From Angiostrongylus vasorum (lineage: Eukaryota > Nematoda > Chromadorea > Rhabditida > Metastrongylidae): DNA of 64,000 nt. Below, in pieces: positions 12,901 through 24,870 of this stretch. The stretch lies in NCBI GenBank assembly GCA_018806985.1, contig JADANN010000437.1, positions 143,501 through 207,500 of the forward strand, written 5' to 3'. The notes beneath the pieces are model-generated. The model had not been told where the DNA came from and made no database searches. It saw only the letters and a program-made list of their open reading frames with translations. The translations under genes were made by a program, and so were the position numbers. How positions within the stretch are numbered: the stretch's first letter is position 1; the number at the start of each line of letters is the position of its first letter.

Positions 12901-15900
12901 ATCATCATTTGGAGGTGACTGAATGCATGTCTGACCTTTACAATGACTCGCAGTGGCCTGCCGATGTATCGAGTTAGTGCTGCTAACCTCCCAGACAAGT
13001 CTGGCGCCAATTTGCCGACCCCGGAAGGATGGAAGGCTTGGTGGGCCATCGGCAAGGGGATCGATTCCACGTGTGTGTCGCAGGGCACCTCCGACCACTG
13101 CCCCACACGCGCCCGTTTTTCTCCAATAGGTTCTTAAAAAATACTGCGCAGAATATGCTTATTCGAACATATACTTTATAGGTGCTTCACATACAATCAA
13201 TTATCACCTTTGACGAGACGTCGTTTTAAACGGCTCACAAAATTTTTGCGCCAAGCCCTAATGGTTACCAACACTGTTTCTAACTAACAAACAAGTAGAA
13301 GACACTGTAATAGGATAATGGATAAAGGTCTCGGCGTTGACCAATCCCTGAGCGATGCACCATGCATTCGACTTCATTAAATATCGTTGGAGGTGACTGA
13401 ATGCATACCTGGTCTGTACAATGACTCGCGGTGGCCTACCGATGTATCAAGCCAATGCTAATATCCTCCCAGACAAGTCTGGTACCAGCTTGCCGATATC
13501 GGACGGATGGAAGGACATGGGTGGACATGGGGCGTAGGGATCGATCCCATGTGTATTGCAGAGCGCCTCCGACCGCTTCGCTACACGCGCCAGAAAACAC
13601 TATATTTCGTTACAATTCTCGAGGCGGTGCTTTTCCTCGTGTGCATTTATGCGTGAGCAAGTTTCCTTCCTCTAAGGTGTTTTATGCCTTCTGGGTTCCA
13701 TTCCATGCATGGCCAATAAATGTATGGTTAGTCATCTCACCCTGGTTCAATTTCTCCCTGTCGTCGAATCGCTGAGTAGCGGATGGCAATGCAAACGGCT
13801 TCAGCCAAGAACGTCGCCTGATCCTTGACCATTATCGACCGAACGAACACCATCGTACCGTAACTTAATTTCGAGTGCTTTGGTGCAATAAATGTGCCGT
13901 TCTTTTCCACCCTAAATCCCAGTGATATTGAACTTTCGGACCAAAGTAGTAAAGTTTGAAATTTAGTACGAAATTCGTCGACAACATGCAAAAATTTCAA
14001 GGCGTTGTACCATCCTCTAAACATCAACTTCACCGACCAAACGAAGGAATATTACAATCAATTAACCTTTTCCAATGTATTAGACGCAGCTTGCATCCTA
14101 GGATTAGGCTAAGTCGTCAGATCACCATCTCGACGTGGTCTGGATTGGCGAATACTTCTTTGTTACTAATGTCTTTTTAAAAGTTTTTTTTTGTTTACAG
14201 GACTTTAAGAAGTGATAGTCTGCTGCTGATATTGCTGAATAAGCTGAAAGAAGCAGAGTTTTGCAATCTAACTCGTCCACAGTTTGGTCCACCACGTATA
14301 GATTGTGAGAGGGCGCGTTGCGATGAACAATTATCACAGGGTCACCGTCGTTCTTTGTCGTGGAGCCGGCAGTGTTACTCTCTTAGTTGGTCTTAGCCGG
14401 AGTTCTAGACGGAGATGTTTAACCCTTTATCAGCTTGGGAGACATTACTAATAGGCACCAATTCTTTAGATAAAAATCACTTCCATGTGCAGTCATATTT
14501 CGGTTCACACAAAATTGGGTATTTTGCCCGGCAAGACTGAGAACCCCAACACAGTCGTATGTCGTCTAATCAATCTACTGCAGAAATTACAATATAGAGA
14601 GTTTCGGTCCTAGCTTTCTTAGGTACCGTCCGGAAGGATTTGGCGAAACTAATTTTAACTTTCTACGCTTCAGGTATCGTCCTAAAAAATGCTGGACCAT
14701 CTGGTCCTTAGTCGATCATAATACGCTAGGCACTCAAATATGTCGTTCTTTTTTTAGTCTTAATATTAGGCGCCAAGCTTTATTGCTGCTTTCAGGTATT
14801 TTTTGACTGAATGTGTCCTAGTACTTCTCTATAAAGAAAGTCGGGGACGAACAAATTCACAAATAACAGTGAATAGTGGATTTCTGAAGCAATTTCGGAC
14901 ACTAAGGCAGGAAAAATTCTAGGTATTGTGTTTCCTGATGGATTGCCCAAGCCGAGCAAAATCGTGCGAGCTCATATGGTAACTTGGGAAACTGGTTAAG
15001 AAGCTGCAGGTCGCTGCTACCTTCTCACCACTGAAGAAAGAAAGACGGATTACTTTACCTTTGAGTATCTCATCAACATATTTTGTCGAGGTATGCGATA
15101 GTTATCGAACAACAAGAAACCGTTATCAGCCGAATTGAAGCCAAATTTTGGCCCGATGTCGCCAACACGGATTCCTTTTAGAGGTCTATGGGTTTCAAGG
15201 TCTCTAATTTGAACGATAAACGGATGAGGGCCTCTACAGACTCCTTGAGTGTAGAGCTGAGCTACGACGACCGCATAGTTGGACGACTTTCCAAGTGCAC
15301 CAGGCCACCATCTGAAATTTAAAAGGTTGATCATTGCCTTATTATCACTTTTTATTGCTGCTGTTTTTTACTGTTACTGTTATTATTACCACGCTGGATG
15401 AATCAACAGCATGGTAAACAGCAGCATAACAGCGTCACTAAACCAGGAACGCCAATTTCGCCTGTAATATGTCCAAAAAAGTCATTCACGAATACTATTC
15501 AAATCTCTTCGACAGCCACGTCCACCTTCCGTCATATGAAATAAAGGAGGATGGATATGTCATACCACCGGTTTTTCCCTTCCGAAATCCGACATGCTAC
15601 TTCGTCGGTGAGAAATCGAGCAGCACCAGATCCGGAGAGTATAAGATCAGAACACCTGAAGAACCTTCCTTCAGACCTCGTAAACACACTGGCTCGGCTT
15701 TTCACGTTACCTGTCTGAATGCAAGGTCGCTACTTAATGGGAGACCTGCAAGACCGTGTTATTGTTCAAGAAGGGTGACCTACAGAATATAGGCAACTAT
15801 CGCCCAATTTGCTTGATGCCTGTCGTCTACAAACCTTTCACTCGAGTCATCCTAAACATGATTGACAGAACACTGGACGAAGGACAGCCATGTGATCAAG

Positions 15901-18900
15901 CAGGGTTTCGAAAAGGATTTAACACCATAGACCACATCCACATGATAACAAGATTCACTGGATTATCGCGGGAGTAGAAAAGGCCGCTCTGTCTCACCTT
16001 CATCGATTTACAAAACGCCTTTGTTCAGTCGAGATAGAAGCAGTCTTGGAAGCCCTGGGTAGTCAAGGAGTCCCTACTCAGCACATAAAGATTCTTCGTG
16101 AGCTGTAGAAAAATTTCACAACCAAGGTATCACCATTCTACGACGATATTATCATTGACGTGGTTAGGCAAGGCGATACCATCTCGCCAAAATTATATAC
16201 CGCCACCCTCCAGAACGTCATGCAAACATTGGAATGGGATAATATGGAAGTGAAAATCGATGGTCGGCAGTTACGCCATCTTCGCTTTGCTGATGACATC
16301 GCCCTTATAACACCAAACATTAGCCAAGCGGAACGTATGCTTACCGACTTTGATAAAGCCTGTGGAAAGATTGGTCTTCAACTAAATCTCACAAAAACAA
16401 TGTTCATGAAGAACGGATTGGTTTCGTATGCCCCATTCACGCTCAAAGGAACGAATATCTCCGAATGCTCCAGTTATGGATATCTAGGTCGGAAAATCAA
16501 TATATGAACGACCTAGCTCCAGCGCTGAGCAGAAGGAAACGAGCGGCTAGGGGTGCTTTCAAGAGCATCGAGGATGTAGTGAAGAGAACAAGGAACACCC
16601 GACTCCGTGCCCACCTTTTTCGACTCAACGGTACTTCCTGGCCTAACGTATGCGTCAGAAACCTGGTCGCTGCGTAAGAAGGATGAAAGGTCACTTAGCG
16701 TTATAGAACGCGCAGTCGAAAGGGCGATGCTAGGAATATCCCGTTGCACACAAGTAAGGGAAGGGATCCGAAGCTCCGATCTGCATCAACGATCAAAAAT
16801 CAAAGATGCCGTTCTGTACGCTAAACAGTAGAAGATAAAGTGGGCCGGACACATAGTGCGTATGAATGTCAACCGATGGACAAGAGCCGTTTGTGACTGG
16901 ATTCCTCGGGATGTCAAACGTACTGTAGGGAAGACCACCGATTCGATGGTCAGAGTTTTTCACGAAGAGCCTAGAAGAAAGATATGATGTTCGACGAATC
17001 CCTAGAGCGAGAAGAACCCACTGGGCTACTCTTGCACGCGATAGGGGAACAGCGGAACATTTACCGGCGCCCGCTCGAGTCACTCGACGATCAACGGGAC
17101 TACAGGTGATACAGGTGATGGTCCAGTCTATATCACTTTGTACCATTAAGGGCGCGTGTGGCGCAGTGGTCCAAGGTGCCTCGCAGCACACACGGCGCCC
17201 ATGGCCCACTAACCCTTCCATCCCTCCGAGTCAAATCGCTACCAGACTTGCCTGGGAGGATAGTAGCACTGAATCGATACATTGGTAGGCCACTGCGAGA
17301 CTTTCTAAAGCCCAGATATTCATTCAGTCATCTCCAAACGATGCTTAATTAAGTCGAATGCATAGTGCATCCCTCAGGGACTGATCAACGCCGAGAGCTT
17401 TATCCCTTTTATTTAGAGCTTTTTATGGCCCAATCTATATCATTTTGAGAGGTTTTGAATAGAGAAAGCGAGCAAATAGATAAAGATACAGCAGTAAACC
17501 TATGAAGAAGCACTGCTGAAAAGTCAGAGTCTAAAAAAGACTGTGGACCATCGACTCGGATCAACCGCTTTGAAGAAAACGAGGACTTCGAAATGCTAGC
17601 CGAATAAAGTTGTTTATTAACCTCGTGTTGGCTTATCAAAGAAAGAACACATATTGATTAGTAATACTAAGGTTAAAAAAAAGTCGATTTTTTAAAAAAT
17701 TTTTTGCGTTCCATATCCAGTGTTGACGTTTCGTTTGCCAGTTATATTTCTTTCAAACAAAAGTACCGTTCAATCTCTCTTTAAGTGGTATGTAAAATTT
17801 TTTTGACATGGGCGAAGTGTCAACTCATAGCACAGTTGCATAACAGCGCACTGGGAAAGCCGTTCGGTCAAAATGGTGATCGTCAAGTTTTCGGTCTGGC
17901 AGCTAACCAATGGTTTCTTTGAAACCAGCGAATGTAACCTATGTTGACCTGATTCTTCTGCACAACAAATTCTTCATGTCGTTTTCCGTGTTTGTTGAAC
18001 ACTCTAGGTACAGGCATAAAGCGCGCTTTGTAATCAATAACCGTCCATTCCCTAGTTGTTTTTCAGCTTCTCATGAAGCAGATTCATAGGAAGGAAGCCC
18101 CTACCCTTTTTCCAGCTCGTTGGGTTTTTTTGATGTCTTTTTTCAGTTTAACTGGTGCTTCTAAAAAAAATAATGGTGTCATAGGCATAGGAAAGATCTG
18201 ATAAGAATTGTTATCCACGCCTTTGCCCATCTCGTCCTAATCAAATCATTTCATTTTTGAATTCAGCAACTTATAGCACGAGCTGTATGTAGTTCGATTT
18301 AAATACGATTGAAATACTCACTTAGCTGATGTGATCGTAGGTGAATGGAGAACGAACTCTTCAGTTTTTGGATCGTACGTGGCTGTTGTTTCGAGGTTCT
18401 TCAGATTAGTTCCTGAAAAAAAAAGTTGCAGAAAACCTTATTGATTCTACAGCGCACAAAAGAAGAACATTTTGACTCTGAAAAGTAGCAGAACTAAAGA
18501 AACGACAAAAACTACAGAAAAAGGCAAACTAAAAAGAATAGAAGATCAGCTTCACCATGTCCAAGTTCAGTCTGAGCGTAAGTGCCAATGATGCCACGAG
18601 CAGCCACCAACGATAGCCATTTATCCAGTTGGTCGTCTTCGCCTTGCCCTTGGATTGTCGGCAGGAACATGACAAAATGCAAGGACAACGGATGCAGGTC
18701 ACGGCGCATGATTAACCTACAAGAATAAACAGAAGCAAGTAAATTTGACCAATAGGAGCCTAAAAACCCGGATAATAGCTGACCTATCTAGATAGTATAA
18801 CCAATTCCTTTATTCTGCCCCCCCCCCAATTATGGATTTACCCTATTCCAGATTTGGTAATTTTCCAGCTTTCCAAAGTTTCTTTGATTTTTCGCGCCTC

Positions 18901-21196
18901 CTGAGACGTTATGAGGTAGTTGTTGTTCAACTTTACTCGAATAACCTTTCAGGAGGGTGCAACGTGGTGGTTGGCGGCGGTGCCCGATCCTACTTCATGC
19001 ATAATCGTTGGTTCAGATGCAGGGCCTCAGGCAAACCAAGCCGTCTATCTCTCCGACGTCGGAGACTTGTTGTTGCTAGTCTGGGAGCATGAAAAACTCG
19101 GGCCACCTTAGGCCACTGAATGGGCAAAATGCGCATTTAATCACCTCTACGATGCTCACAAAGCATGAGGTAAACGATGAATGCCTTATCTTGCATCCTT
19201 ATTTTCTTCGACGTATCTTTACAACAAAAACGAACAAAAACTCAGCGTACATGGACCACACGAACACGAGCTGATGGAATTGGATGTTAATCTACATATT
19301 TGTCGAGTATTGTAGATTTGGTGTATACAATGATTATGGAATTTTGCAGCCGATAAACAAAACAGTGGGCGAGTCCACTCGTCCCTAGGTCAATCAGTTG
19401 CTTAATTATCCAAAGCGACGAAGGTCAGGTTTGCCTTAGGACGATGTTCAACTAGCAATTACGTGTACGTCAGGTTGCTCATCGAATGTGAGAAGAAGGA
19501 GAATTCACAGTTGGACAAGGATCGTCAGTCCAACACTTTGAAGATGAGTTCACGAAAAAAAGAAATGATTTAAGACACTATTTCTGCACTCACCAACTAA
19601 AGGAAGTCTTCTGTAGTGAACTGAGAGCTTCTCAAATCCGCGGACAAGTTATTCTCTTCACCCACCAATTTTCTGTTGTATGGAAACCTTCACAGTGAGA
19701 GGAAAATTGCTTCAAAAAATAGAGCTGCAATAGTCGTTCGTCCTATGTAGACACGCATTATGATTCCTGACGTTCCCTGATATAGCGCCTATTTCCCCCT
19801 CAGTTAGTTAGCCCATGTTGAGATTGGGAAGACTTGCAGATTCAACCGGGATAGCACATAGGCTTCCCACTTGCTTTGTGACGAAGAGCTACAACGCCCT
19901 GCGGTACATGTTTTACTTGCACCATACTCCTAATTCTAATTCATTTACACGTATGTACTTACCTTTGAAAATACATTCCTTCTCCAAAAAAGTCCGAAGT
20001 GTCAATAAAGTGTACATAATTTGTCATCGCGACAACCTAAAAGCTTAGTAAATTACAAATTAGTTCATAGATTTCTTTTGTTTTAATCACCCTCTTTTCA
20101 CATTTAGTATGGCAATCCTAGAAGTTCCTACATTTGACTCGTATTTCTCACATTCATCATTACACGAATGTCTTCCAAACTTTTACGTATGGGTTCGGCC
20201 GCTGTTTGAGGATTTCCGTTTTATCATGAATGTCGCTGAATGCTGGTCGAATCGTTTCTCCTTGCAATCTTGGAGATGGCCGAACTAAGGCTTTCCCACA
20301 CGGATTACAGAGAGTGATAGAGTCGTGCAGTCTTCCCAGGCAAGTCTGCTACCAATTCCTTGACTTCGGAGGGACGAAAAGCATCGTGAGCCGGGAGTGT
20401 AGTCGAAATAGCACCGTGCTCATGATGATTGCCATTACTACCAATGGGGTACTCGACCCGGCCAATAGAATGAAGGAATTAATTAGAAAAAATACTCATC
20501 ATCAAGGAGTTACCTATACTCAAATAGCTATTACCTTCCTGGCTACGTTCTCAACCCTTTCCTCACGTGTCATGAAGTCAACCGGAAATGGATCGTGCAG
20601 TTCTGGTATCGATTTGACGAATTCCAGAATCTTTGTTCGTCTCTACAAAGACGGATTATTGCTAAAACAACTAAATATTGACCTATTGTTCACTGGTCAA
20701 GACTCATAACTGCCACTTTACTTCTTATACAACTTTTCATAGAGTCGGGCTTAAAACTGGAGCTTTAGAAAAAGAATAGCGGTGCATACTTTTGTAGGAT
20801 TCTGTTCCCGTTTTTAGCGTTCTTTTATGTCGATTCATAGCCCCCATATATAAAAAACAACGATGTTAGGTGACTTTTTGAGACAGATCAAGCGCCGCTC
20901 ACGACATTTTTATGACAGATATCCTGGAATCTCTAAATGCCTTCGAAAAAATAGCGTAAGGAAGTCACTTTGCCACCTTGCATGACCAATGGCTGCATTG
21001 AGATTTCGGGCCAATTTGGACCGTCGGCGTCTCGTAATAACTGTTCATTGCCTACAACTGATGAAATTTATTTCACCTGAAGCACTCCATCTCCTCCATA
21101 AAGGAAGCTGGCCATTTGTCGAATATCGAAAGTGCCAGCAAGTCGTTCTTTAGTGATATCTGGGTTATCTCCAGGTTTTATGAGAGGATTCTTCAT
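7843..21196 (-). CDS. acox: Peroxisomal acyl-CoA oxidase, 15 exons, complete
   Basis: This flavoenzyme makes trans-2-enoyl-CoA from acyl-CoA and gives H2O2, the first step of peroxisomal beta-oxidation; nematode homologues also shorten ascaroside pheromone chains. Exons run 21196-21077, 20642-20535, 20036-19963, 18716-18556, 18412-18322, 15311-15059, 13910-13741, 12647-12422, 12231-12095, 11175-11010, 9882-9784, 9304-9161, 8922-8794, 8048-7971 and 7905-7843. All phases agree except one extra G at 13909-13911. The product is about 672 residues, normal for the family. Visible motifs: [10 protein letters not shown] (9-18), [13 protein letters not shown] in exon 2, [13 protein letters not shown] (146-158, flavin region), [13 protein letters not shown] (186 on), GGHGYS (411-416), CTYEGEN (432-438; Glu435 aligns with the known catalytic glutamate), [13 protein letters not shown] in exon 13, LGRRDGNVY in exon 14 and a final SKL (PTS1). 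The ATG at 21196 is chosen because GDNP follows as in relatives; TCCAG just upstream could be a trans-splice acceptor. Orthology to a particular nematode paralogue is not decided. Confidence 0.95.
8395..8745 (-). repeat. SINE family E copy in oxidase intron 13
   Basis: Diverged reverse copy: TGTCGTTGAATACTGGTTGA tail, GCCTGGTACCAATTTTCCGA module, TGACAGGTCTTGTTAGCAAG. The tRNA-like head is badly decayed. Confidence 0.6.
9920..9953. repeat. AT microsatellite
   Basis: About 17 uninterrupted AT units, 40 bp before a family D copy and 38 bp outside oxidase exon 11. Confidence 0.95.
9990..10590 (+). repeat. Repeat D composite in oxidase intron 10
   Basis: The first half of D (GTTGTGCGGGCCCCAGCAAA to CTGCTTTCCAGGCTTTCGG) continues into a different tail (GTGTTTTTCAATCACTTAAA to AAGTGCATTAACCCATTCCG at 10383). 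A second D piece, its 3' half, follows at 10405-10590. Confidence 0.78.
11418..11692 (-). repeat. SINE family A copy in oxidase intron 9
   Basis: Diverged reverse copy: GCTGATTAATCTTTGACGGA tail, AAACTTGGTGAGCCCGGTCT module, head ending ACGCTAGACGCGCC. Between oxidase exons 9 and 10. Confidence 0.7.
12841..13113 (-). repeat. SINE family A copy in oxidase intron 7
   Basis: Well-kept reverse copy from AAAGCTCTCGGCGTTGATCA to CACTGCCCCACACGCGCCC. One of two copies in the same intron and orientation. Confidence 0.9.
13325..13594 (-). repeat. SINE family A copy in oxidase intron 7
   Basis: Second reverse copy, 212 bp beyond the first (TCTCGGCGTTGACCAATCCC to TTCGCTACACGCGCC). It differs at many sites, so the pair are separate insertions rather than one duplication. 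Confidence 0.88.
15440..17110 (+). mobile_element. RTE-type non-LTR retrotransposon fragment (RT to 3' end)
   Basis: This is a decayed copy of the reverse-transcriptase half of an RTE-like LINE, in intron 5 of the acyl-CoA oxidase gene and on the opposite strand. Readable pieces in shifting frames include [24 protein letters not shown], the polymerase signature FADDIAL (Phe codon at 16286-16288), [25 protein letters not shown] and [12 protein letters not shown]. At least three frame changes and stops interrupt it and the endonuclease half is missing, so it cannot make a working protein. The recognition rests on recalled hookworm RTE sequence order. Confidence 0.88.
17152..17411 (+). repeat. 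SINE family A copy in oxidase intron 5
   Basis: Starts GGCGCGTGTGGCGCAGTGGT, lacks part of the box-B region, and ends GATCAACGCCGAGAGCTTTA. It follows the RTE fragment by about 40 bp. Confidence 0.85.
17545..17636 (+). repeat. Short dispersed repeat F, copy 1
   Basis: ATCGACTCGGATCAACCGCT, AACGAGGACTTCGAAATGCT, AGCCGAATAAAGTTG and AACCTCGTGTTGGCTTA align with a second copy at 63161-63252. In oxidase intron 5. Nature unknown. Confidence 0.6.
18955..19200 (+). repeat. Degenerate SINE family A copy in oxidase intron 3
   Basis: Recognisable only in parts: GCAAACCAAGCCGTCTATCT, TGTTGTTGCTAGTCTGGGAG and the ATCACCTCTACGATGCT tail. Old copy. Confidence 0.45.
20140..20462 (-). repeat. SINE family E copy in oxidase intron 2
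   Basis: Reverse copy: GAATGTCGCTGAATGCTGGT, AGTCTGCTACCAATTCCTTG, then the decayed tRNA-like head with AATAGCACCGTGCTCATGAT. It ends 70 bp before oxidase exon 2 (plus-strand order). Confidence 0.75.
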
Positions 21197-21394
21197 TCTG
21201 GACTGTTTTCTAAATGTTCTATCTGTCACAAAGCTACAGCGAACTACTATATTACGAAGAACTATGGTGCAGGGAAATGGCTGATAAGGTTTTCATACGA
21301 GATAATGTCACCATTTCTTAAAAACGGGAAACTTCGCTCGCTACAGCCAACGGTAACTGATATAAACTAGCACTAGAACCAAATGAGAGACAGG

Positions 21395-21545
21395 AGAAAC
21401 GAAGCACGCACATGGTGTGGTGGTGAACGCGTCAGACCTCAGAAAGATAATACCGCGTTCGTTGCCCCCCGCAGACACCTGTGGCCCGGAGTTTTGCAAA
21501 TATCTCAGCAACATTGTGGTTGTTTCACACCTAATATCCTGCTTT
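21395..21545 (+). repeat. SINE family B2 copy
   Basis: GTGTGGTGGTGAACGCGTCA at 21415, CGCGTTCGTTGCCCCCCGCA, TTGCAAATATCTCAGCAACA. It lies just upstream of the acyl-CoA oxidase start. Confidence 0.82.
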
Positions 21546-22014
21546 GAAAAATTGCAATAGGCAGTAAATAAGAGAGTTTACTTTGTGATAACCGATATAA
21601 TTTTCAGTTTTTTAAAGAAGTCTTCAGTAAAACTATTTTCTAGAAAAGAAGAGATTTCTTGTAAACGATACGTCCGTCGAGGCGGATTAAGCCAGCATGG
21701 AGAAATTTTGAAGTCAGTCAAAAACATCGTAATCAATTTCATCATCTTATGAACCAATTCAGAGACGGCTGGGAGACGGGAATTTGCCATGGCTTACCAA
21801 GGTTCCAACTCTTCACAGATAAGCTTCGAGTAAGTGACGCTTCAGCGGGGGAAACTCCATTCGTTTACTTTAAAAAAACGCTCAGCGAATGAGGGTAAGT
21901 CACATCAAACTGAAACATACAGAACATAATGTGAGAAAATTCTTTTCGGATATTCTCCCTCTCATTATAAGCCGGGGATACGAACGAGTGTGTTTATTGA
22001 TGTTGAACTACCCA

Positions 22015-22390
22015 AATCTTCCCAATGGTTTACCTCCTCATCGTGGCTTAGAGGTGTTCCTGGGTGTCGGACTACGATGGACAGTGGGGGATTCATCCCC
22101 TGGGTCTCCAAGCTGAGAAGGAGTCCGGCGTTTTTATCAGGAAGCCTAGCTAAGAGTAAACCAATACCGGGATCCACCACTGTCCTGGTACCAAAGTTGC
22201 ATGGTGGCAAATCTCCCTCTGGTCTACAAAGACGACGACTGCCTGTGGTGGTGAAGACCTGAGGCAGACTTTGGCCAGGCTGTCTTCGGGAGTCCAAGGA
22301 ACCACAATGGCTAAACCAGCAAATCTCCGAAAAGTGGAGATTGTGCTGGGACCTGCACAACCAGTGAGGACGGGTCATTCTAGTATCAAG
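22015..22390 (-). repeat. Repeat D copy
   Basis: Reverse copy from GGTTTACCTCCTCATCGTGG to CTGGGACCTGCACAACCAGT. Nearly full length and close in sequence to the 32.4 kb copy. Confidence 0.85.
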
Positions 22391-22751
22391 TTGGAACTAC
22401 CCAAATTTATAAGAAAAGCAGTTCCACCTTGAAGCCTAGCTAGAGTATTTAAACGTCAGAAAACCTTGCCGCTTTAAAATAAGTCTAGTTGCACAATTGC
22501 AAGCTATCCTTCCATGTGGAAGCTTGCAGTGACATAGAGAGAACACCTTGACACGGTTATCTCGGGACTGGGGAAAAAAATCTCGGAAGAATAATTGCTT
22601 AGCCGGGAATGCGTCGGTCAAATGGAAACTGGTTTGCAGTCACAAATTATCCGTCCACCCAAGTAACAGCGAGGAACATACTATTATGATTCCAAGAGAT
22701 ATAGCACTATTAAGACAAAAAATCTTTTTTGGAGGCATGGAATATTTAAAC

Positions 22752-23019
22752 TTCAGTGTGGTTGACTGCGACACAAACGTAGAATCGATCCCCGCGCCCA
22801 TGGCTCACCAAGCATTCCATCCCTCCGGGGTCGGCAAATTGGTACTACACTGGTCTGGAAGGATAGCAGCACTGGATCCATACATCGGTAGGTAATCGCG
22901 AATCATTGTAAAGGCCAGATATGCATTTAATAACCTCCAAACGATAGTCAATGAAGTCGAATGCATGGCGCATCCACCAGGGATTGATCAATGCTGAGAG
23001 CTTTATCGTTTATCCTTTT
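22752..23019 (+). repeat. SINE family A copy, head-truncated
   Basis: Begins inside the head (GTGTGGTTGCGACACAAAC type) and keeps the module (CTCACCAAGCATTCCATCCC) and tail ATTGATCAATGCTGAGAGCT. Confidence 0.78.
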
Positions 23020-23459
23020 ATAGTTGACTAGTTGAGTTGTCAGTCTTGATAAAATGCGAAGAATCGTGTGGCGCCCAGTACGAATTCTCTTTAACCAGAC
23101 AGTTGCTGCTTGGGAAAGATTTTCTTTCCTGAAGTATCGAGAAAAATGCTAGGGTTTTCCCAAATGCTCAGTAGTAACCAACTAGAGACTAGCTTGTTGG
23201 GAGGATGGCTGCGATCTCTGGTACTGAGTTGCTAGGACTTGGCTGAATGTAGAAGCCGAACTCTTCGCACTGCAGCTATCTTCTCAGGGCTGAATATCTC
23301 GCTGTCTATCGCACTTCAGAAATCAGCAAAACTTCCAGTAACGATAGTGTGGGAAGTCATTGGGCAGATTATTTGAAGTCGTCAGTAAGGAGAAACAAAC
23401 GAATTCAAGAAAATACATGACTTTTTGTAAAACTCGGACCACAAGCTAGATTCGAAAGC

Positions 23460-23625
23460 TCGATCGATTACCCTTTCTGGTGCCCACATGTTGGCTGAAA
23501 AAAAAGGTAAAACAAGGGTATCGATGGTCGTGGGTTCGAATCTGGCCTGGGGTCACTCTTTTTGCAAATATCTCAGCATTAATGTGGTTATATTTCACAT
23601 AGTGCCCTGCTATGAGAAATATTAT
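23460..23625 (+). repeat. Diverged SINE family B copy
   Basis: TCGTGGGTTCGAATCTGGCC is a near-perfect tRNA T-arm; TTTGCAAATATCTCAGCATT follows. The 5' half of the head is lost. Confidence 0.6.
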
Positions 23626-23807
23626 TCAGTAAATAAATAGTCAGGCATTGTGAAAAGAACTTTCTGTCCAACTCAGATTTTGGTCGATTAGTGCACTAAC
23701 GAGTTTAGGACTAATTTAAGAGTTATTTTTCATAGACTTTTTACAAAGGAGATGTCTCCAATTTCTTTTATCTTTCAGGAATGTCATTTAACATGCTCAG
23801 GCAGAAT

Positions 23808-23935
23808 ATGGAAGAGAGAGGAGGAGGAGAGGAGGAGAGGAACAGAGGAGGAGAGGAGGAGAGGAGGAAACGAAGGGAGGAGGAGTGGGGGAGAGGAGGA
23901 GAGGAGGAGAGGAGGAAAGGAGGAGAAGGGGAATA
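23808..23935. repeat. GGAGGA/GAGGAG purine tract
   Basis: About 128 bp almost purely A and G on the plus strand, built on GAGGAGGAGA-type units with few breaks (TGGGG near 23885). It reads as Glu/Arg/Gly runs in plus frames and Ser/Pro/Leu runs in minus frames. Simple sequence, not a gene. Confidence 0.9.
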
Positions 23936-24870
23936 CAAAGCTGGTGCGGTGAATTTCGTGATGACTAGAAGCGAGCTGATAATTAAAGAGTGATTTCATT
24001 ACTTGACAGTGAATCAGATTTGAACAGGGCACGACCCATCTACAGCGCCAAATAATGACATCTGATAAGAAATCAGTAAGATAGGAAGACGTGCCGGTCA
24101 CAAAATCGTGCCGGCGTTCTGATCCGAGTTGTTTCTTTTCGCTCATCAGCGATCAAACCAGAAACCCAGAACACAGTGTACTTGTACACAGTCCAAGGAA
24201 GAGCTTTACTTTCTTCTCCATATCGAAGAAATGAGAGAAACTGGATGGATCCAGCATAAAATCAATCAATACAACAATAACCATTGATCGGCTATTACGG
24301 TACGTCGTATTGATAATGATTTCTACTGCTATCCACAATGAAGTAGATAACCTTGAAGCGCTGAAAACGAACCTACACCAGTAAAATTTTCTAGTGCTAT
24401 TCATTAGAGATCGTTTGACAATCTAACGGTGAGGATGGTTTCAACCAAAAAAGGCGAACCTTAAGAGGCTCAGAAAATCCAACTTAGTCCCACCCCCAAC
24501 ATTTCTGGTTTCCTGTAGACCTAAGTGGATAAGAGCACTCAAGAATATCTAATGGCACCAGGAAAAAATAGGATTTTTGCAATAAGGTCCCAGCCTAGAA
24601 AACTAGAAGCACAACTTATATATGAAAGAACGGAGAATGATCACGAAATGAGGAAACCCGACGGATAAAAGCGAACTTTGCGGTGCTGTTAATCGGTAAT
24701 CATCAAGTATTGATTGATTGCTGATAACCGCGGTCGCACGTATACGACGACCTCTACTTGAGCCGGTTATGACGCCGCCGACGACAGCATGGAGGTCATT
24801 TTTTTCATTTATGGTATATTGTTTCATTCACAAGGTAGCACTAGTTTATTATAAAAAATCATTTAGTTAA

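Noticed and set aside
19590..19660. Possible missing exon of the oxidase near a GTGAGT donor
   Set aside because: The exon at 20036-19963 fits the family and both phases, so this stretch is not needed.
23752..24146. Long Glu/Arg-rich and Ser/Leu-rich frames on both strands
   Set aside because: They come only from the purine tract.
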